Source: Orobanche coerulescens
Taxonomy: Eukaryota; Streptophyta; Magnoliopsida; Lamiales; Orobanchaceae
Length of the DNA: 64,000 nucleotides
Direction: 5' to 3'
Assembly: GCA_033398695.1 (NCBI GenBank)
Contig: CM065818.1
Location: forward strand, 52,980,001-53,044,000
Positions 33,803-45,394 of the stretch are shown piece by piece. The position numbers were made by a program, and so were the translations under genes. Position 1 is the first letter of the stretch. Every line of letters starts with the position of its first letter. The notes under the pieces are model-generated. The model saw nothing but the letters and a program-made list of their open reading frames with translations. It was not told the origin of the DNA and made no database searches.

Positions 33803-36347
33803 GCACTCGATGCCACACACTATGGTATCTAATACCCATGTTCTCCATATGACGCTCTAAGCTAATCTGAAAAAGTGGCTTGGTCAGTGGATCAGCGACG
33901 TAGTCGGCTGACTCTACTCTATGCAGCACAATGTATTTCTTTGCAAACAAATTCTCTCATGAGATGATACTCTCTCTCAATATGTTTGGTACTTTTATGA
34001 AACCTCGGCTCCTAGGCCTGTACTACCGCTTTGGCAGCGCAGCACAAGGTGTCATGTGATGTTTACCTAGTAACTTCTAAGTCCGTCCTTTGGAGGCCCC
34101 CGAGGCCGCTTTATACTCAGTCTAACATGTGGAATTTAGCAGTCGCGCTATACTTGGCACTATACCAAGATACTGCTCCTCCATTAAGAGTAAATGTAGC
34201 CAGAAGTAGACATAGCATCGTCTTTCTGTCCTTGGAAGTTCAATACAGTGAATCCCATCACGTTCAGTTCTCCACCGCCATATATAAGAACCAGATCTCT
34301 AGTCCTTCTAAAGTACTTGAGAACGTTCTTTACGGCAGTGCAATGTTCCCTACCTGGGTTTACCTGAAACCTACTCACCACGCTTACAGCATGCGCAATG
34401 TCACGTCTCGTACACAACATATCATACATAAGGCTACCCACGGCTGAAGCATATGGTATATTACTCATTTCCTTCCGTTGTTCCTCACTTTGAGGACACA
34501 TTTTCAAGGAGAGTTTTATTTCATGTCGCATCGGTAGGAACCCTCTTTTAAAATCATCCATCTTAAATCGCTTTAAGATTTTATCTATATAGAGGGCTTG
34601 GGAAAGACCTATTGTTCTCTTCACTTTCACAGAACTGAGCATTCCCACATCATTTCCTATTAGTAGAATGTCATCTACACATAGTACTAAGAATGCGATC
34701 TAGCTCCCACTAACCCTCTTATATACACAAGGTTCCTCTTCGTTTTGCATGAAGTCAAACTCTTTGACTGCCTCGTCAAAATGAAGGTTCCAACTACATG
34801 AAGACTGCTACAGTCTATTTCATGGAGTCTACATCCACCATTGCTAGGTCATTTGGTCGTGGGTCGATCTCTTGTTTATCACCTGGAACCTCGTAGAAAC
34901 CCAGTTCCTCCAAGTGCATAAAACTATACCTCTCAGGTAATTGAGACACCCTACTAGACCTACGAGGTGGTTGTACTTGTGTTTACAGAAGGTTCGGTTC
35001 CAAATTCTTGCACAAATGACTCCTGAGGAGTTTCATTATATTCTTCCAAAGAAATATTTCTACCTGCTCCGTCTTCCTGAATGAACTCATCTTCCAGGAA
35101 GTGTGCATGCAAAGCAACAGAGATCTTTAGATCTTTGGGTATGTAGAATAGATAACCCATCGTCCCAGACGGGAATCTAATGAAACATCCCTTCGCAGAC
35201 CTTGCTTCCAACTTCTCCACCTTAGTCTTCTTGACATAGGCGGGACATCCCAAATCCTAATATGATTAAGACTTGATTTCCTGCCCTCCCACATCTCATG
35301 TGGAGTTTTAGGAACGGATTTGAAAGGACATCTGTTCAAGATGTAAGCGGCAGTTAGGAGTGCATACCCCCACAGGTAAATCGGTAAGTCAGTATAGCCC
35401 AGCATGGAACGGACCATGTTCAATAAAGTCCGGTTCCTTCTTTCTGACACACCATTTAACTGAGGAGTACCTGGAGGTGTTAGTTGTGAAACTATTCCAT
35501 GTTCCTTAAGGAACTCGTTAAACTCCATACTCATATACTCGCCACCTCGGTCCGACCGAAGTGCTTTGATATGATTACCTAGTTTGTTTCTCGACTAGGG
35601 CTTTGAATTCCTGGAATTTCTCAAAGGTCTCGGATTTATGTTTCATCAAGTATACATAACCATACCTAGTATGATCATCTGTAAACGTAATGAAATATTG
35701 ATATCCGTCACGTGCTGCTTTCAAAGCACCACAAACGTCGGTATGTATTAATCCCAGTTTATCAGCGGCTCTTTCAAAAGTCCCTGTGAAGGGGGACTTA
35801 GTCATTTTGCCTTTAAGGCAAGATTCACAAGTAGGAAAGGGATCCGATCCCAATGGACCCATAAGTCCATCTTTTCCATCTTGTACACCTTGGTCTGACC
35901 AATATGACCAAGTCTAAGATGCCATTTCAAAACTTGATTGGTATCATCCCTACCACGTTTTCTAGTTATAGTATTCACAATTACTTTGTTAGCTGAGATT
36001 TAGATGATACAATCCATTTAACAATGTAGCAGTACCCACTAGTTTATTTCTGAAATAAATTTTGCAGGAATCATCACCAATGAAAAATGAAAAGCCTTTT
36101 CGGTCCATGACCGGAATGGATACAATATTTTTATGCCCCTTGGGCAAAACAAGTACATCTTCTAAAGTCAGAACAAACCCGGATTCTAAATCCAAAAGAA
36201 GTGATCCTATGTAGGTTGCCTCGACACTATGCCTGCTTCCGACAGTGACCATTACTTCTCTAGCTCCAGGCTCCCTGAAGTGCCATGAAGAATCGGACAC
36301 TCTCTAGCCCAGTGGCCCAGCTCACCGCACTTGAGACAAGCGTCTTT
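33803..36347 (-). pseudogene. copia element D pol: knuckle, protease, integrase, partial RT and RNase H
   Basis: In reading order there is a CCHC knuckle CLKCGELGHWARECP (36335-36295) and a protease-region segment (36300-35989) in which I see no DSG active site. The integrase zinc finger and core follow: CESCLKGKM and LIHTDVCGALK (35862-35575), then PGTPQLNGVSERRNRTLLNMVRSML (about 35480-35400) and a C-terminus to about 34980. The RT palm carries EEPCVYKR and a CVDDILLIGND box (34740-34650). SNIPYASAVGSLMYDMLCTRRDIAHAVSVV then opens the RT/RNase H connection (34475-34380), and the pol terminus YVADPLTKPL is at about 33905-33870. The N-terminal half of RT is missing (deletion at about 34790-34860), as is most of RNase H. 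There are many stops and frameshifts. Confidence 0.87.
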
Positions 36348-37552
36348 TGTTGTGTCACGATTTATTCATCCCGACAGGCGATCGACTATAGGGCCGAGCG
36401 ACCAAGTCAACTCCAGTCAAACCCTGACTAGCTCGCCAAGTCGAAGATATCAAACCACCATCAGGTACCTAGCGATCGACTCCCAGGGCGATCGCCCTTT
36501 GGCAGCTGGCGATCTACTCTACTAACCGGCTAAGGGCAATCGACCTGCGCCCCGAGCAGAGACGATCGCCCGTCAAAACCGTCAAGGACTGGATCTCAGA
36601 AAAGCACCCACGTGCAGATCCATAAAAGGCGCTGACAAGATATTTTGCTAACTGACAAGATCTTTGACCAAAGCCTGTCACCTACCCCACCTACCGGCAT
36701 GTGCGCCGAAAGTTGTCAGTAGGGCCGCATGTGACTAACCCAGGACGCGTGTAAGCTCCCCATTGGACCGCACAGTTGACGCCAACAACTCCTGCAGGCT
36801 TTAAAGGGACAGGCCCATGTGCTAAAAGACGATCGCCCGATTATTATATTGCAGTAAAGGCGATCGCCCGGCGTATCCAAGCCCTATAAATAGAGAACCT
36901 CCTCCTACTGGAAAAAGGTTCTCGGTTCTGAGTTCAGAATTCATTTTAACCAACAGTTCAGAACTCATCCACTACAGTTCCGAATTCATTCTGACTTACG
37001 CTCGGAGCTCATTCTCTCACATTCCGATACGTCCACGGAAATACTGAAGAACACACACATATCATCAAGCTCCCGGCTATCTCACCGGAATCCATCTCAG
37101 GACTTCTCTCTCTAAATCTCTCGTCCAGAAGACGATCGGCAGAAGCAGCAAGTCTCCACTAGACAGATTCCAAGGGATTCACAAGCCCAGAAGCCCAAAC
37201 ATCCGGCTATATACTCGCCGTGAGAGGCGGTCGATCTCTCACCGCCGCGACTGTTCATCACCTTTGTTACAAGAACTCACAGAGCATCAAATCTGGTTCT
37301 TCCGGCAATCTACACGCTCACTAGCTAAGATAACAAGAAACTTTACACTCATTGTAATTGTATTCTTACATTAGTACTTGTATCCCCGAATATCGGTATT
37401 AATAATATCTCGCGAGAGCATTCAAGCCCGGGACTAACAACCCCGGCAAATCTTGTGTTATTTATCTTTCACACGGAAGTGCTCTTGCATTTGTTTGCTA
37501 TCCCATCCATTCCAGCAATATCTATCTCCGGATAATATTTTGGGTAGCAACA
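36348..37552 (+). repeat. 5' LTR of element B
   Basis: 1205 bp, TGTTGTGTCACG...GTAGCAACA. It contains about seven CGATCG palindromes and a TATA box at 36885-36892. Confidence 0.92.
36885..36892 (+). promoter_or_regulatory. TATA box in the element B LTR
   Basis: CCCTATAAATAGAG in mid-LTR is preserved in the 3' LTR (43991-43998) and in inverted form in the compact element LTRs (59326-59333 and 62514-62521). It probably sets the U3/R boundary about 25-30 bases downstream. Confidence 0.7.
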
Positions 37553-37554
37553 AT

Positions 37555-37571
37555 TGGCGCTAGAAGGAGGG
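37555..37571 (+). other. primer binding site of element B
   Basis: TGGCGCTAGAAGGAGGG starts two bases after the LTR end. This is not the initiator-Met type used by the copia elements here. The same start, TGGCGCTAGAAG, occurs in the compact element. I do not assign the tRNA. Confidence 0.7.
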
Positions 37572-37679
37572 CATCTAACCCTCATATTTTTATTTCTACC
37601 GTCCCGAAGAACACTCACTGTTCTCGGGGCATATACTTGAAGTGACACTCACTGCGCTTCAAAGAAAATCTTCAGAATC

Positions 37680-39052
37680 ATGACATCCGCCGGTGCATCG
37701 AAGCAAACTGCTCTCCGAACCGCCGGACACCATTTCCCGGCTCAGTCCGAACCCCAGCCGACGACAGGGGGAAGCCGCGGCAACGCGAGACTCTCGATCC
37801 CGCATCCGAGAGATGGCCCCAACCTCTCACTCGATCAGTTCCAAACCGAGGAACAGATCGAGGAGGCTATGGCCATCCTGGAGGAGCGACGGAGAGCATG
37901 CGCGCCGCCCGCGATAACTCCCTCGATCATCCGCCGCATGGGAAAACGGAAATTCAATGGGCTACTGAACGAGCGATCGTCAAAAAGCCCCAATTCGCGA
38001 GGAAAGGCTCTCGCACGACCGGACGGATCCATTTTCGATCGCTTGGGACGCGACCCATCCCGGCGACCGGGGCACTCTATTTCCAACCTTGAAAAGACGG
38101 AATCCGAATCCGTCACCAGGAGTTCGGCCTACTCACTTCACAGCCGAACGCATGTCAGCCATCTGACTCCCGCCCCGATCGCTGTGGACTCGGTACTCAA
38201 TCGCCTCGCCTCGCTCCGATCGCGAGCCGCTAGCCAAAGCACGGCGATGGCCGCCATGCAACGCGCTCGACGAGATGAGAGCACTCTTGACACTGGGCAA
38301 GCACTAAAGAAGAAGATCGCCGGCCGACCGAGCCACTCGCGTCCACATCGAGCTTGCCCCATACAACCAACGATCGCTCCTCCTAAAACACCTCGTATAA
38401 GGGGAGATCGGACCAGAAACCCACCCGAGTAAATTCCGAATTTACATGATCGGGTGTGGGGCATCCGATGCAACCAGTGCCGGATCTTCCCACGACATTG
38501 GCGGTAGCCGCCCATAAGTGGTACGTCTCACTACCACCGCGATCGGTCACCTCTTTTAAGAAATTGGCGGATGACTTCACATCATACTTCGCCAACAAGG
38601 TCGCCACACCAGAAGGCCCCCAGCGCATGATAAAAATCAAGCAGGGGAAGGACGAAACTGACGCAGATTACATCGACCGGGTAGACGAAATCATCCTCAC
38701 CGGCGAACCCGTCAGTGATGAGCTCGCTCTCTACTCGGTCATGGGGGGATTCCACGGTCACTCTCCCATGTTCAGACATCTCTCCAAGGATATCCCCCCA
38801 ACTTACACGATCTTCCGCGCTAAAGCTGCCAACTTCCTGGCCAGGCAGAGGCTACTCACCCTCCGCATAGACGAGGAAACGCCACCTCTTGCCCAGAAGA
38901 TAGCGATCGCAAAAGCAAAGAAGGCGATCGCCAAGACACCCGGAGATCTCAAGGCTTTCGAGGACATGGAAGCCCATCTCCTCCATACGTTCAATGTAAC
39001 TCCAGACATATTTTCTATGCCATCAAGGGGCACGAAGAGCTCAAAAGCCTAA
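37680..39052 (+). pseudogene. element B gag, frameshifted
   Basis: Capsid-like gag of the TAT-like family. It starts at ATG 37680 (MTSAGASKQTALR), matching the start of the intact 408-aa gag of the compact element (MTSASTSKK..). The N-terminal half (37680-38432) includes LSLDQFQTEEQIEEAMAILEERRR and IRRMGKRKFNGLL, then is interrupted. The frame is lost between 38432 and 38456, where the retrotransposon gag domain begins. It continues in 38456-39052 with VTSFKKLADDFTSYFANKVATPEGP, DADYIDRVDEIILTGEPVSDELALYSV and FRHLSKDIPPTYTIFRAKAANFLARQRLL. A C-terminal Ala/Lys extension goes beyond the compact version. No zinc knuckle or protease follows. Confidence 0.85.
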
Positions 39053-40414
39053 GGCGATAAGGGACCACGGTCACACTGGACAACAATCAATATTGCGCCT
39101 ACCACAAGAGTCCCGCACAAAGACCAACAATTGCCGCGACCTCCTCAAACAGCTCGGAGATTGTTCGAGGAGGGCAAGTCGATGCCTTATTGGTTTAGCC
39201 GAAGCCCCTACCAATCTCTATAGACGATCGCCCGAGTCGAACACAAAGCAGCCGGAAGCTCATACGAGCCGACCCCTGGATCAACCTCGGCGATCGTCTC
39301 TATATGCTTCAATCAAGAGAAGGAGACCACGGAAGTCACCCCGATCTCCCTCCTTATTTAAGAAACCGGTGGACTCGATCGCCATCTGCAGTTCACCATC
39401 TAACACGATGGACTAAGGCACGAGATCGCCTCCCCCGCACAACGTACACCGTCGAAGGTCGGCATCTACATGACGATCCAAGGTGGAAGAGTGCAGCCAT
39501 GGTCCTGGTGGTCGATAATTCCATCGCTTAGGCCATGCAAGGTCCCTTTAGGCCAAGATCGCCCGCCCTTCGTTTAAATACGAGGCCGGCGTAGTCTGAG
39601 GGCCCTCCAAAATAAATCAGTGGACACGATCGCTCGCCCTCAAAGGTTCATCATCTAACATGGTGAACCCGGACAATGCGACGTGCCACAACCCCGTCTC
39701 AACGTACACCGTCGAGGTCGGCCATCTCCATGGCTAGCCGAGGTGGAAGCAGAGCTAACAAGCCGCGGGCGCGGAGTTGATTCATCCGACGCTGCCCCGT
39801 GCAAGGACTCCTCTAGACCGAGACCGCACGCCCTTCGTTTAAATACGAGGCGAGGCGCAGCCTAACGGAGGACCCTCATAATAAAGTGAGTCACGAGACA
39901 CTCAATGTCTTCGCGCATCAAGACATGATCAAGGAGTCGGTCCATCGAACTCCGCGATCGTGCACGGTTCCTCAAGACGGACGACCGTCCCCGAGGATTC
40001 GACAAAGTTAAAGACCGCTCACTCAAGGAATTATTTTCATCCCCTTACTTCCACTAAGTGAATAAAAACAAGGGGCAAGAAGAGTGCGGACTACCTACAC
40101 GACGATCGTCGCTATTCAACCACATACGGAGATCGTCATTTTTTCAGATGTAGTGCAGCGATCGAACTTGTTGTAAAAAGTTGTCTTATGAGTTTATCAA
40201 GTCATTTGGAACTACCCTCGCAACGATCTCTCCTCACACATTTGTACAAAGTCAAACAAAGACTTAAAAATAACCATTCATTCAAGTGATAAGTCAGAAA
40301 GACAAATGCTCATTTCATTACTTGAAAAAATAGAGTACATGATCGCCCGAAGGCCTAAGTACTACAAAAAGAAAGCTACAAACTACAAAGAAAGTAAGCT
40401 AAAAAAGAAGCGCC
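39053..40414 (+). repeat. element B non-coding interior with about 265-bp repeated blocks
   Basis: Where pol would be expected there are two to three imperfect copies of a block of roughly 265 bp (about 39370-39540, 39540-39800 and 39800-39900). They are recognisable by ACGTACACCGTCGA.GTCGGC (39437, 39701) and CCTTCGTTTAAATACGAGGC (about 39568 and 39833). Homologous blocks lie in the compact element (60190-60680). 39900-40414 is otherwise featureless. Confidence 0.7.
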
Positions 40415-41149
40415 TCAGGCCCCTGCCGGGCCTTCGCCATCAGCATTCGGCACGGTTCCCCCATCTTCCGGAGCATCGGGATGAGCAAGACTGTCTGGAG
40501 ACGGATACCAGCTCAAATCCACACCGATGTCCGCCAGGTCCAAGATCGGCAAGGAGAAAGCCGAATTGAGAGGATGCTCCAATGCATATGACTTGAACTT
40601 CTCGGCAAGAGGACCGACCTCCAAGCCTCCCTTCTTAGCCGCTCGGATCGAGTCAGCGAACGCCAAATAATAGGCGAACTCGCTGACGTACTCCAAATTT
40701 TGGAAGGGATCGGCCTTGGTCGCCTCAACTTCTCCTCTCAGCTCGGCCATCGCCTGTTGCGATCCCTGGAGCTCGGCCTCCCTCGCAGCAACCTTCTCTT
40801 TCGCCTCCGCCAGCTCGCTCATCAGCCGAGCGATCGTCACCTTCTGGCGATCGGCCTCCTCCTCAGCAACATTCCTCGCCTGGACGGCACTCTGCATCTG
40901 GTCTCGAAATCGGTCGACCGCCATTCGGAATTTCTCAGTCTCCTTCTTCTCCAGCTCAAGCTCATGGCTCGCCCGCTTGGCCGCCTCCAAGGAGTCCTTC
41001 TCCATCGCTGCGATCTTGTCAGCAAACTCGGCGTTCTCTTTCCGAGCCGCCTCAAGATCCTCCTGAAGGCGAATAGTGGAGGGCCGCCTCAAACTCTGAG
41101 CACTGGACGGCCATGGTCGCCGTCTCAAGAGAAAGGGCGACAACGGCAT
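40415..41149 (-). CDS. antisense coiled-coil ORF of element B, 244 codons
   Basis: An uninterrupted frame on the strand opposite to gag. Residues about 30-165 are a strong heptad-like, charge-rich coiled coil (EDLEAARKENAEFADKIAAM, then SELAEAKEKVAAREAELQGS). The C-terminal part is globular and acidic (EYVSEFAYYLAFADSIRAAK.., then DLADIGVDLSWYPSPD). TAT/Ogre-type elements often carry an antisense ORF between pol and the 3' LTR, and I infer that this is its 3' end. Its function is unknown. The 5' part (41150-43280) is degraded. The start given is the first ATG of the open stretch and probably not the original one. Confidence 0.6.
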   Translation of the reverse strand: MPLSPFLLRRRPWPSSAQSLRRPSTIRLQEDLEAARKENAEFADKIAAMEKDSLEAAKRASHELELEKKETEKFRMAVDRFRDQMQSAVQARNVAEEEADRQKVTIARLMSELAEAKEKVAAREAELQGSQQAMAELRGEVEATKADPFQNLEYVSEFAYYLAFADSIRAAKKGGLEVGPLAEKFKSYALEHPLNSAFSLPILDLADIGVDLSWYPSPDSLAHPDAPEDGGTVPNADGEGPAGA

Positions 41150-43280
41150 TCATCGAACTCGACGATCGCGGCCGGGCGATCGCATCCAGATCGATTGTCC
41201 ACGCCTTCGCAGAGATGCACTTGCTCACATAGGGAGGAATGTCGCAGAATGGCAAGGAGATAGACTAGCCACGAAATCCACTACCATCGGTGTACAAATC
41301 GGGTCTGCGCGACGGATCCTGAACCAAAACACCAACCTTAAAACAACTCCTACGCAGATGTAATTGTCAACTCAGAAATGCTATCTACGTATCAGCCTTC
41401 TCGTGATCCCGACCGAAAACGGTTTCCTCGAGGAGTTTCCGCATCCGCGATCGCGCCTCCGCAAAAGCCGCAGAGGGCGGCTCGCGCTCCGAGCAACAAT
41501 GGTGATCGGAGGCGCGCGATCGGCACTTCATCGCCGGGCAGGAAACGGTTTCTTGCGGCCTCGGCCTCTTGCGATTCGCCCAAGCCCCTCCTCCGAATTT
41601 CCTCCTCAACCTCGACTCCGCTCTACGCGAGGCTCCGGCTCCGCACGAGGCACCGCCTGAACTATAGGCAATGCGACGGGTGGAACCCGAGTCGACCTCT
41701 TCGCGTGAAGACGGCCTAGAACTCCGGGTTCGACATAGCGATCTCACGAGGCTCAAAAGCGAGGGAAACGAACCTCTGCAGCTTAAAGACGATCGACTAA
41801 CGGCCGACACTATCTTCAAGTAAGGCGATCGCCTAGAAATTGAAGATCGCATAAAGTCATACTGCACCGCGAGATGTCTCGGGAAGCGGAATAGTCGAGC
41901 CGACAACCCGACTCTCCTTGTTGATCCGAGTGGCGTCTAGGTCGTCGTCCGACAAGCTCCTAATTCGCTCCCAAACAACGAGGAAGTCGAAAGCGGCTCG
42001 ATCACGGATATGAAAGCTCGCAAAAATGTAAATCAAATTAGATCACCCAACACGCATCCAAGCGAAGGGAGAGTCTAAACCCCACGGATTCCTCTCCAAA
42101 TTCTGGGGATCTCCGGTTCGCTGTGGGATTGTCGCCGCCGAGGCTCTCCACTTGCCGACACCGTAACCACTTCGCCTCGATCGCCCGTATCTTATTCGAA
42201 CTCCATGAATCACCGGCCAGATCGGCCTTGAATATGGTAACCGCCGACCAACCTCTATGAGCCGCGCTTTAAACAAATAGTTCATCTCCAACGGCGACGG
42301 AGGCAGTACAAAGGCGGTGACCGCCGAAAAGGGTGAGGGTGCAAATGATTTGGAGCCGGGCGTCGGCCACCAAGCGGCGCCACATTCCAAGCGGCCAACA
42401 GATGGGAGACCGCAGCGAGAGGGAAGCGCGGCCGCCTCCATAACGGCCTCACTCACTGCGACCATACCCATCGGAGGCCGGTCGGCTCGTTCATTCTCCG
42501 CGGCGCGAACATGTCCACATCTCAAGGAACATGGAATCTTGTCCTCCAGACGGCCGATCTCTCACGACGCCGAGCTCAGATTTGGCCGAGCGACCACAAC
42601 GACGGCTGCGGCACGACATCGCGACCGCTTGGGGAGCACATAGGGATAAGCGACCGAATATCCTCGAAATCGAATCGCGGAGTAGACCGCCAATCTATCC
42701 ATTATTTCAAAGAAAGGCCCTATAGGCCGTCCCAAAATCACTATGTTGCTCCAAGAAGCCCCGATCGCGAGATCTCTCTCGATCTGCGATCGTCTCTCCT
42801 CGGCCGACTCCTAGCAACATCGGCCTCATTGAACAAAGCCTCAACTTCAGGGTCGATTCCGGCCGAATGGCTCGCCCATTGCCTCCAGTGGAAGACTAAG
42901 AAGTTTCTCCTGGCACCGATGTCCCGGCGGAATTGGTTCCCGCTCCAAACGATGATGAGGTTCCGCCATTTTGAGTTAGAAAGGAAGAGAAGGATTTTTC
43001 TTACCCTAAAGTGAAATCGATCGACGATCGGCGCTAGATCTTCGTAAAATTCGGCACAGGACCTTCTTTCTCCAATGCGTACGCGTGAGTGAGATCGCAC
43101 CCCGCGCCCTTTTATAGGAGAAAGCGGGGACCCGATTGCAATAAAGGAAAACCTCGGGGGTCGGATCTCAAACGGCGCACTGGGCCGACTCCTCGAGACC
43201 CGCGTACGCGTCTTTCGAGACGCGTCGCCCGAGGAGTCATTAATAACCGTTGGCGTCCTCCAATAGGAGCCCGACACGTG
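41150..43280 (-). pseudogene. degraded 5' part of the antisense ORF of element B
   Basis: Several shorter minus-strand frames (41906-41385, 42525-42043, 43277-42741) separated by shifts. One includes PQNLERNPWGLDSPFAWMRVG, with neighbouring residues suggesting the plant retrotransposon-associated domain found in antisense ORFs; the match is weak. An Arg/Ser-rich region at about 41900-41400 could be the hinge before the coiled coil. The exact gene structure is not recoverable by eye. Confidence 0.4.
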
Positions 43281-43468
43281 CGAGGAGACTTTTCAACGCC
43301 CGTTGTTTTTTCCCGCATTCGGCGGCCAACCAGTGTCGTCCCAAATCCAGAGTATATCACCAAAGACGATCGCGATTCCATAAAACACTTAGTCGCTCGT
43401 CAAAAATTCACGATCGCCAGAAAGCCACCTCACCCCACGTTTCCAACGTATGAGCGAGCCGGGGCAAT

Positions 43469-44645
43469 TGTTGTGTCACGATTTATTCATCCCGACAGTG
43501 CGATCGACTATAGGGCCGAGCGACCAAGTCAACTCCACCAAACTCGACTAGCTCGCCAAGTCGAAGATATCAAACCACCATCGTACCTAGCGATCGACTC
43601 CCGGGCGATCGCCCTTTACCGGGCGATCTACTCTACTAACCGGCTTAAGGGCAATCGACTGCGCCCGAGCAGAGACGATCGCCGTCACAAACCGTCAAGG
43701 ACTGGATCTCGTAAAAGCACCCACGTGCGAGATCCATAAAAGGCGCCGACAAGATCTTTTGCTAATCGACAAGATCTTTGACCAAAGCTCGTCACCTACC
43801 CCACCTACCGCATGTGCGCCGAAAGTTGTCAGTAGGGCCGCATGTGACTAACCCAGACGCGTGTAAGCTCCCCATCGACCGCACCTGACGCCAACAACTC
43901 CCGCAGCTTTAAAGGGACAGCCCATGTGCTAAAAGACGATCGCCCGATTATTATATTGCAGTAAAGGCGATCGCCGGCGTATCCAAGCCCTATAAATAGA
44001 GAACCTCCTCCTACTGGAAAAAGGTTCTCGGTTCCGAGTTCAAATTCATTTTAACCAACAGTTGTAACTCATCCACTACAGTTCCGAATTCATTCGACTT
44101 ACGCCGAGCTCATTCTCTCACATTCCGATACGTCCACTAAATATCAAGAACACACACATATCATCAAGCTCCGGCTATCTCACCTAATCCATCTCAGACT
44201 TCTCTCTCCAAATCTCTCGCCCGTAAGACGATCGGCGTAAGCAAGTCTCCACTAGACAGATTCCAAGGGATTCACAAGCCCAGAAGCCCAAACATCCGGC
44301 TATATACTCGCCGTGAGAGGCGGTCGATCTCTCACCGCCGCGACTGTTCATCACCTTTGTTACAAGAACTCACAGAGCATCAAATCTGGTTCTTCCGGCA
44401 ATCTACACGCTCACTAGCTAAGATAACAAGAAACTTTACACTCATTGTAATTGTATTCTTACATTAGTACTTGTATCCCCGAATATCGGTATTAATAATA
44501 TCTCGCGAGAGCATTCAAGCCCGGGACTAACAACCCCGGCAAATCTTGTGTTATTTATCTTTCACACGGAAGTGCTCTTGCATTTGTTTGCTATCCCATC
44601 CATTCCAGCAATATCTATCTCCGGATAATATTTTGGGTAGCAACA
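43469..44645 (+). repeat. 3' LTR of element B
   Basis: 1177 bp. The last ~400 bp match the 5' LTR essentially exactly, while the first ~780 bp differ by dozens of small changes that cluster at CAG, CTG and CCGG-like sites. Confidence 0.92.
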
Positions 44646-45394
44646 TCTTTCTTCTTGCTCTTTGGAACCATCGGGGCCTTGCCCTTTCCCTTAAGGTCCT
44701 TAACATGTGGTCCAGTTTGCTTCTTGGTCTTTTTCTTCTTATTCTTAGACCTCCGAGGTCCAGGAGAAATCACAAGAGCAGACTCCTTCATCCGTGGAGT
44801 CTTCATCAGAGACTGCGCAGTCACAAGTTTGTTCATTAGCCCAGCTAAATTACATGCAATCTTATTGCAGTTAAAGTTTATAACAAGCTGTGAGAAGTAA
44901 TCAGGAAGAGACTGTAGGATAAGGTCGGTTTGGAGAGAAGTATCCTTTTTAAAATCAAGAGCCTCCAATCTCTCGATCATGAATATCATTTTGAGGATAT
45001 GGTCCCCAACCCTCTCTCCTTCCTTCATCCTGGCGCCGAGTAATTGCTTCGATATCTCATATCTAGCAGTTCGGCTATGCTCTCCATAGAGCTCAGCCAG
45101 GTGCGATAAGATGGCTCTCGAAGACGTCATCTTTTCATGGGCACGTTGAAGCTCATTGGTCATTGAGCCTAACATGTACCCTCGCACTCTTATGTCGTCT
45201 TTTATCCATTTCTCATGGGCATCGACATCTTCCTGATTGGCTCGGGTTCTTACAGGAGCCGCTGGGATGTCCGTCTCCAAGACGTATCCCAGCATTTCCA
45301 TAGTTAGGACAATCCTCAAGTTCCGAAGCCAGTCCACATAGTTCGGACCAGCCAGGACGTTCTTAAGTAGTATAGCGAGTGGGTTCATTGTCAT
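44646..45394 (-). pseudogene. copia element D gag, truncated by the TAT-like insertion
   Basis: Open for 249 codons from ATG 45394 (MTMNPLAILLKNVLAGPNYVDWLRNLRIVLT). It is a UBN2-type copia capsid: the GPNYVDWLRNLR start, SRTARYEISKQLLGARMKEGERVGDHILKM (about residues 107-137) and LQSLPDYFSQLVINFNCNK (about 161-180), then a Lys-rich linker. The CCHC knuckle that should follow is 8.3 kb away at 36335, because element B inserted at 44645/44646 (TSD TCTTT). The last nine codons of the apparent frame (44645-44619) are LTR sequence. Confidence 0.88.

Larger units (their letters stand above)
36348..44645 (+). mobile_element. TAT-like Ty3/gypsy element B: gag plus antisense ORF, no pol
   Basis: Two LTRs (36348-37552 and 43469-44645) with TSD TCTTT (36343-36347 and 44646-44650). 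The plus orientation follows from the primer site after the left LTR and a purine-rich GAGCCGGGG before the right LTR. The 5.9-kb interior has a frameshifted gag (37680-39052), a repeat-bearing non-coding block and a coiled-coil ORF on the opposite strand (41149-40415). Antisense ORFs near the 3' LTR are known in TAT/Ogre/Retand elements. No protease, RT, RNase H or integrase is visible, so it is non-autonomous. It is related in gag, LTR ends, primer site and repeats to the compact element at 58931-63055. Confidence 0.88.

Noticed and set aside
40700..41263. Plus-strand frames (116-187 codons) opposite the coiled-coil ORF.
   Set aside because: Leu/Ser/Ala-rich mirror of an Ala/Glu/Arg/Lys coiled coil; the minus-strand product has the coherent heptad pattern.
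36348..44645. GCGATCGC-rich DNA as bacterial or cyanobacterial contamination (HIP1 octamer).
   Set aside because: The segment has plant-type LTRs, a TAT-like gag and a perfect TSD inside another plant retroelement.
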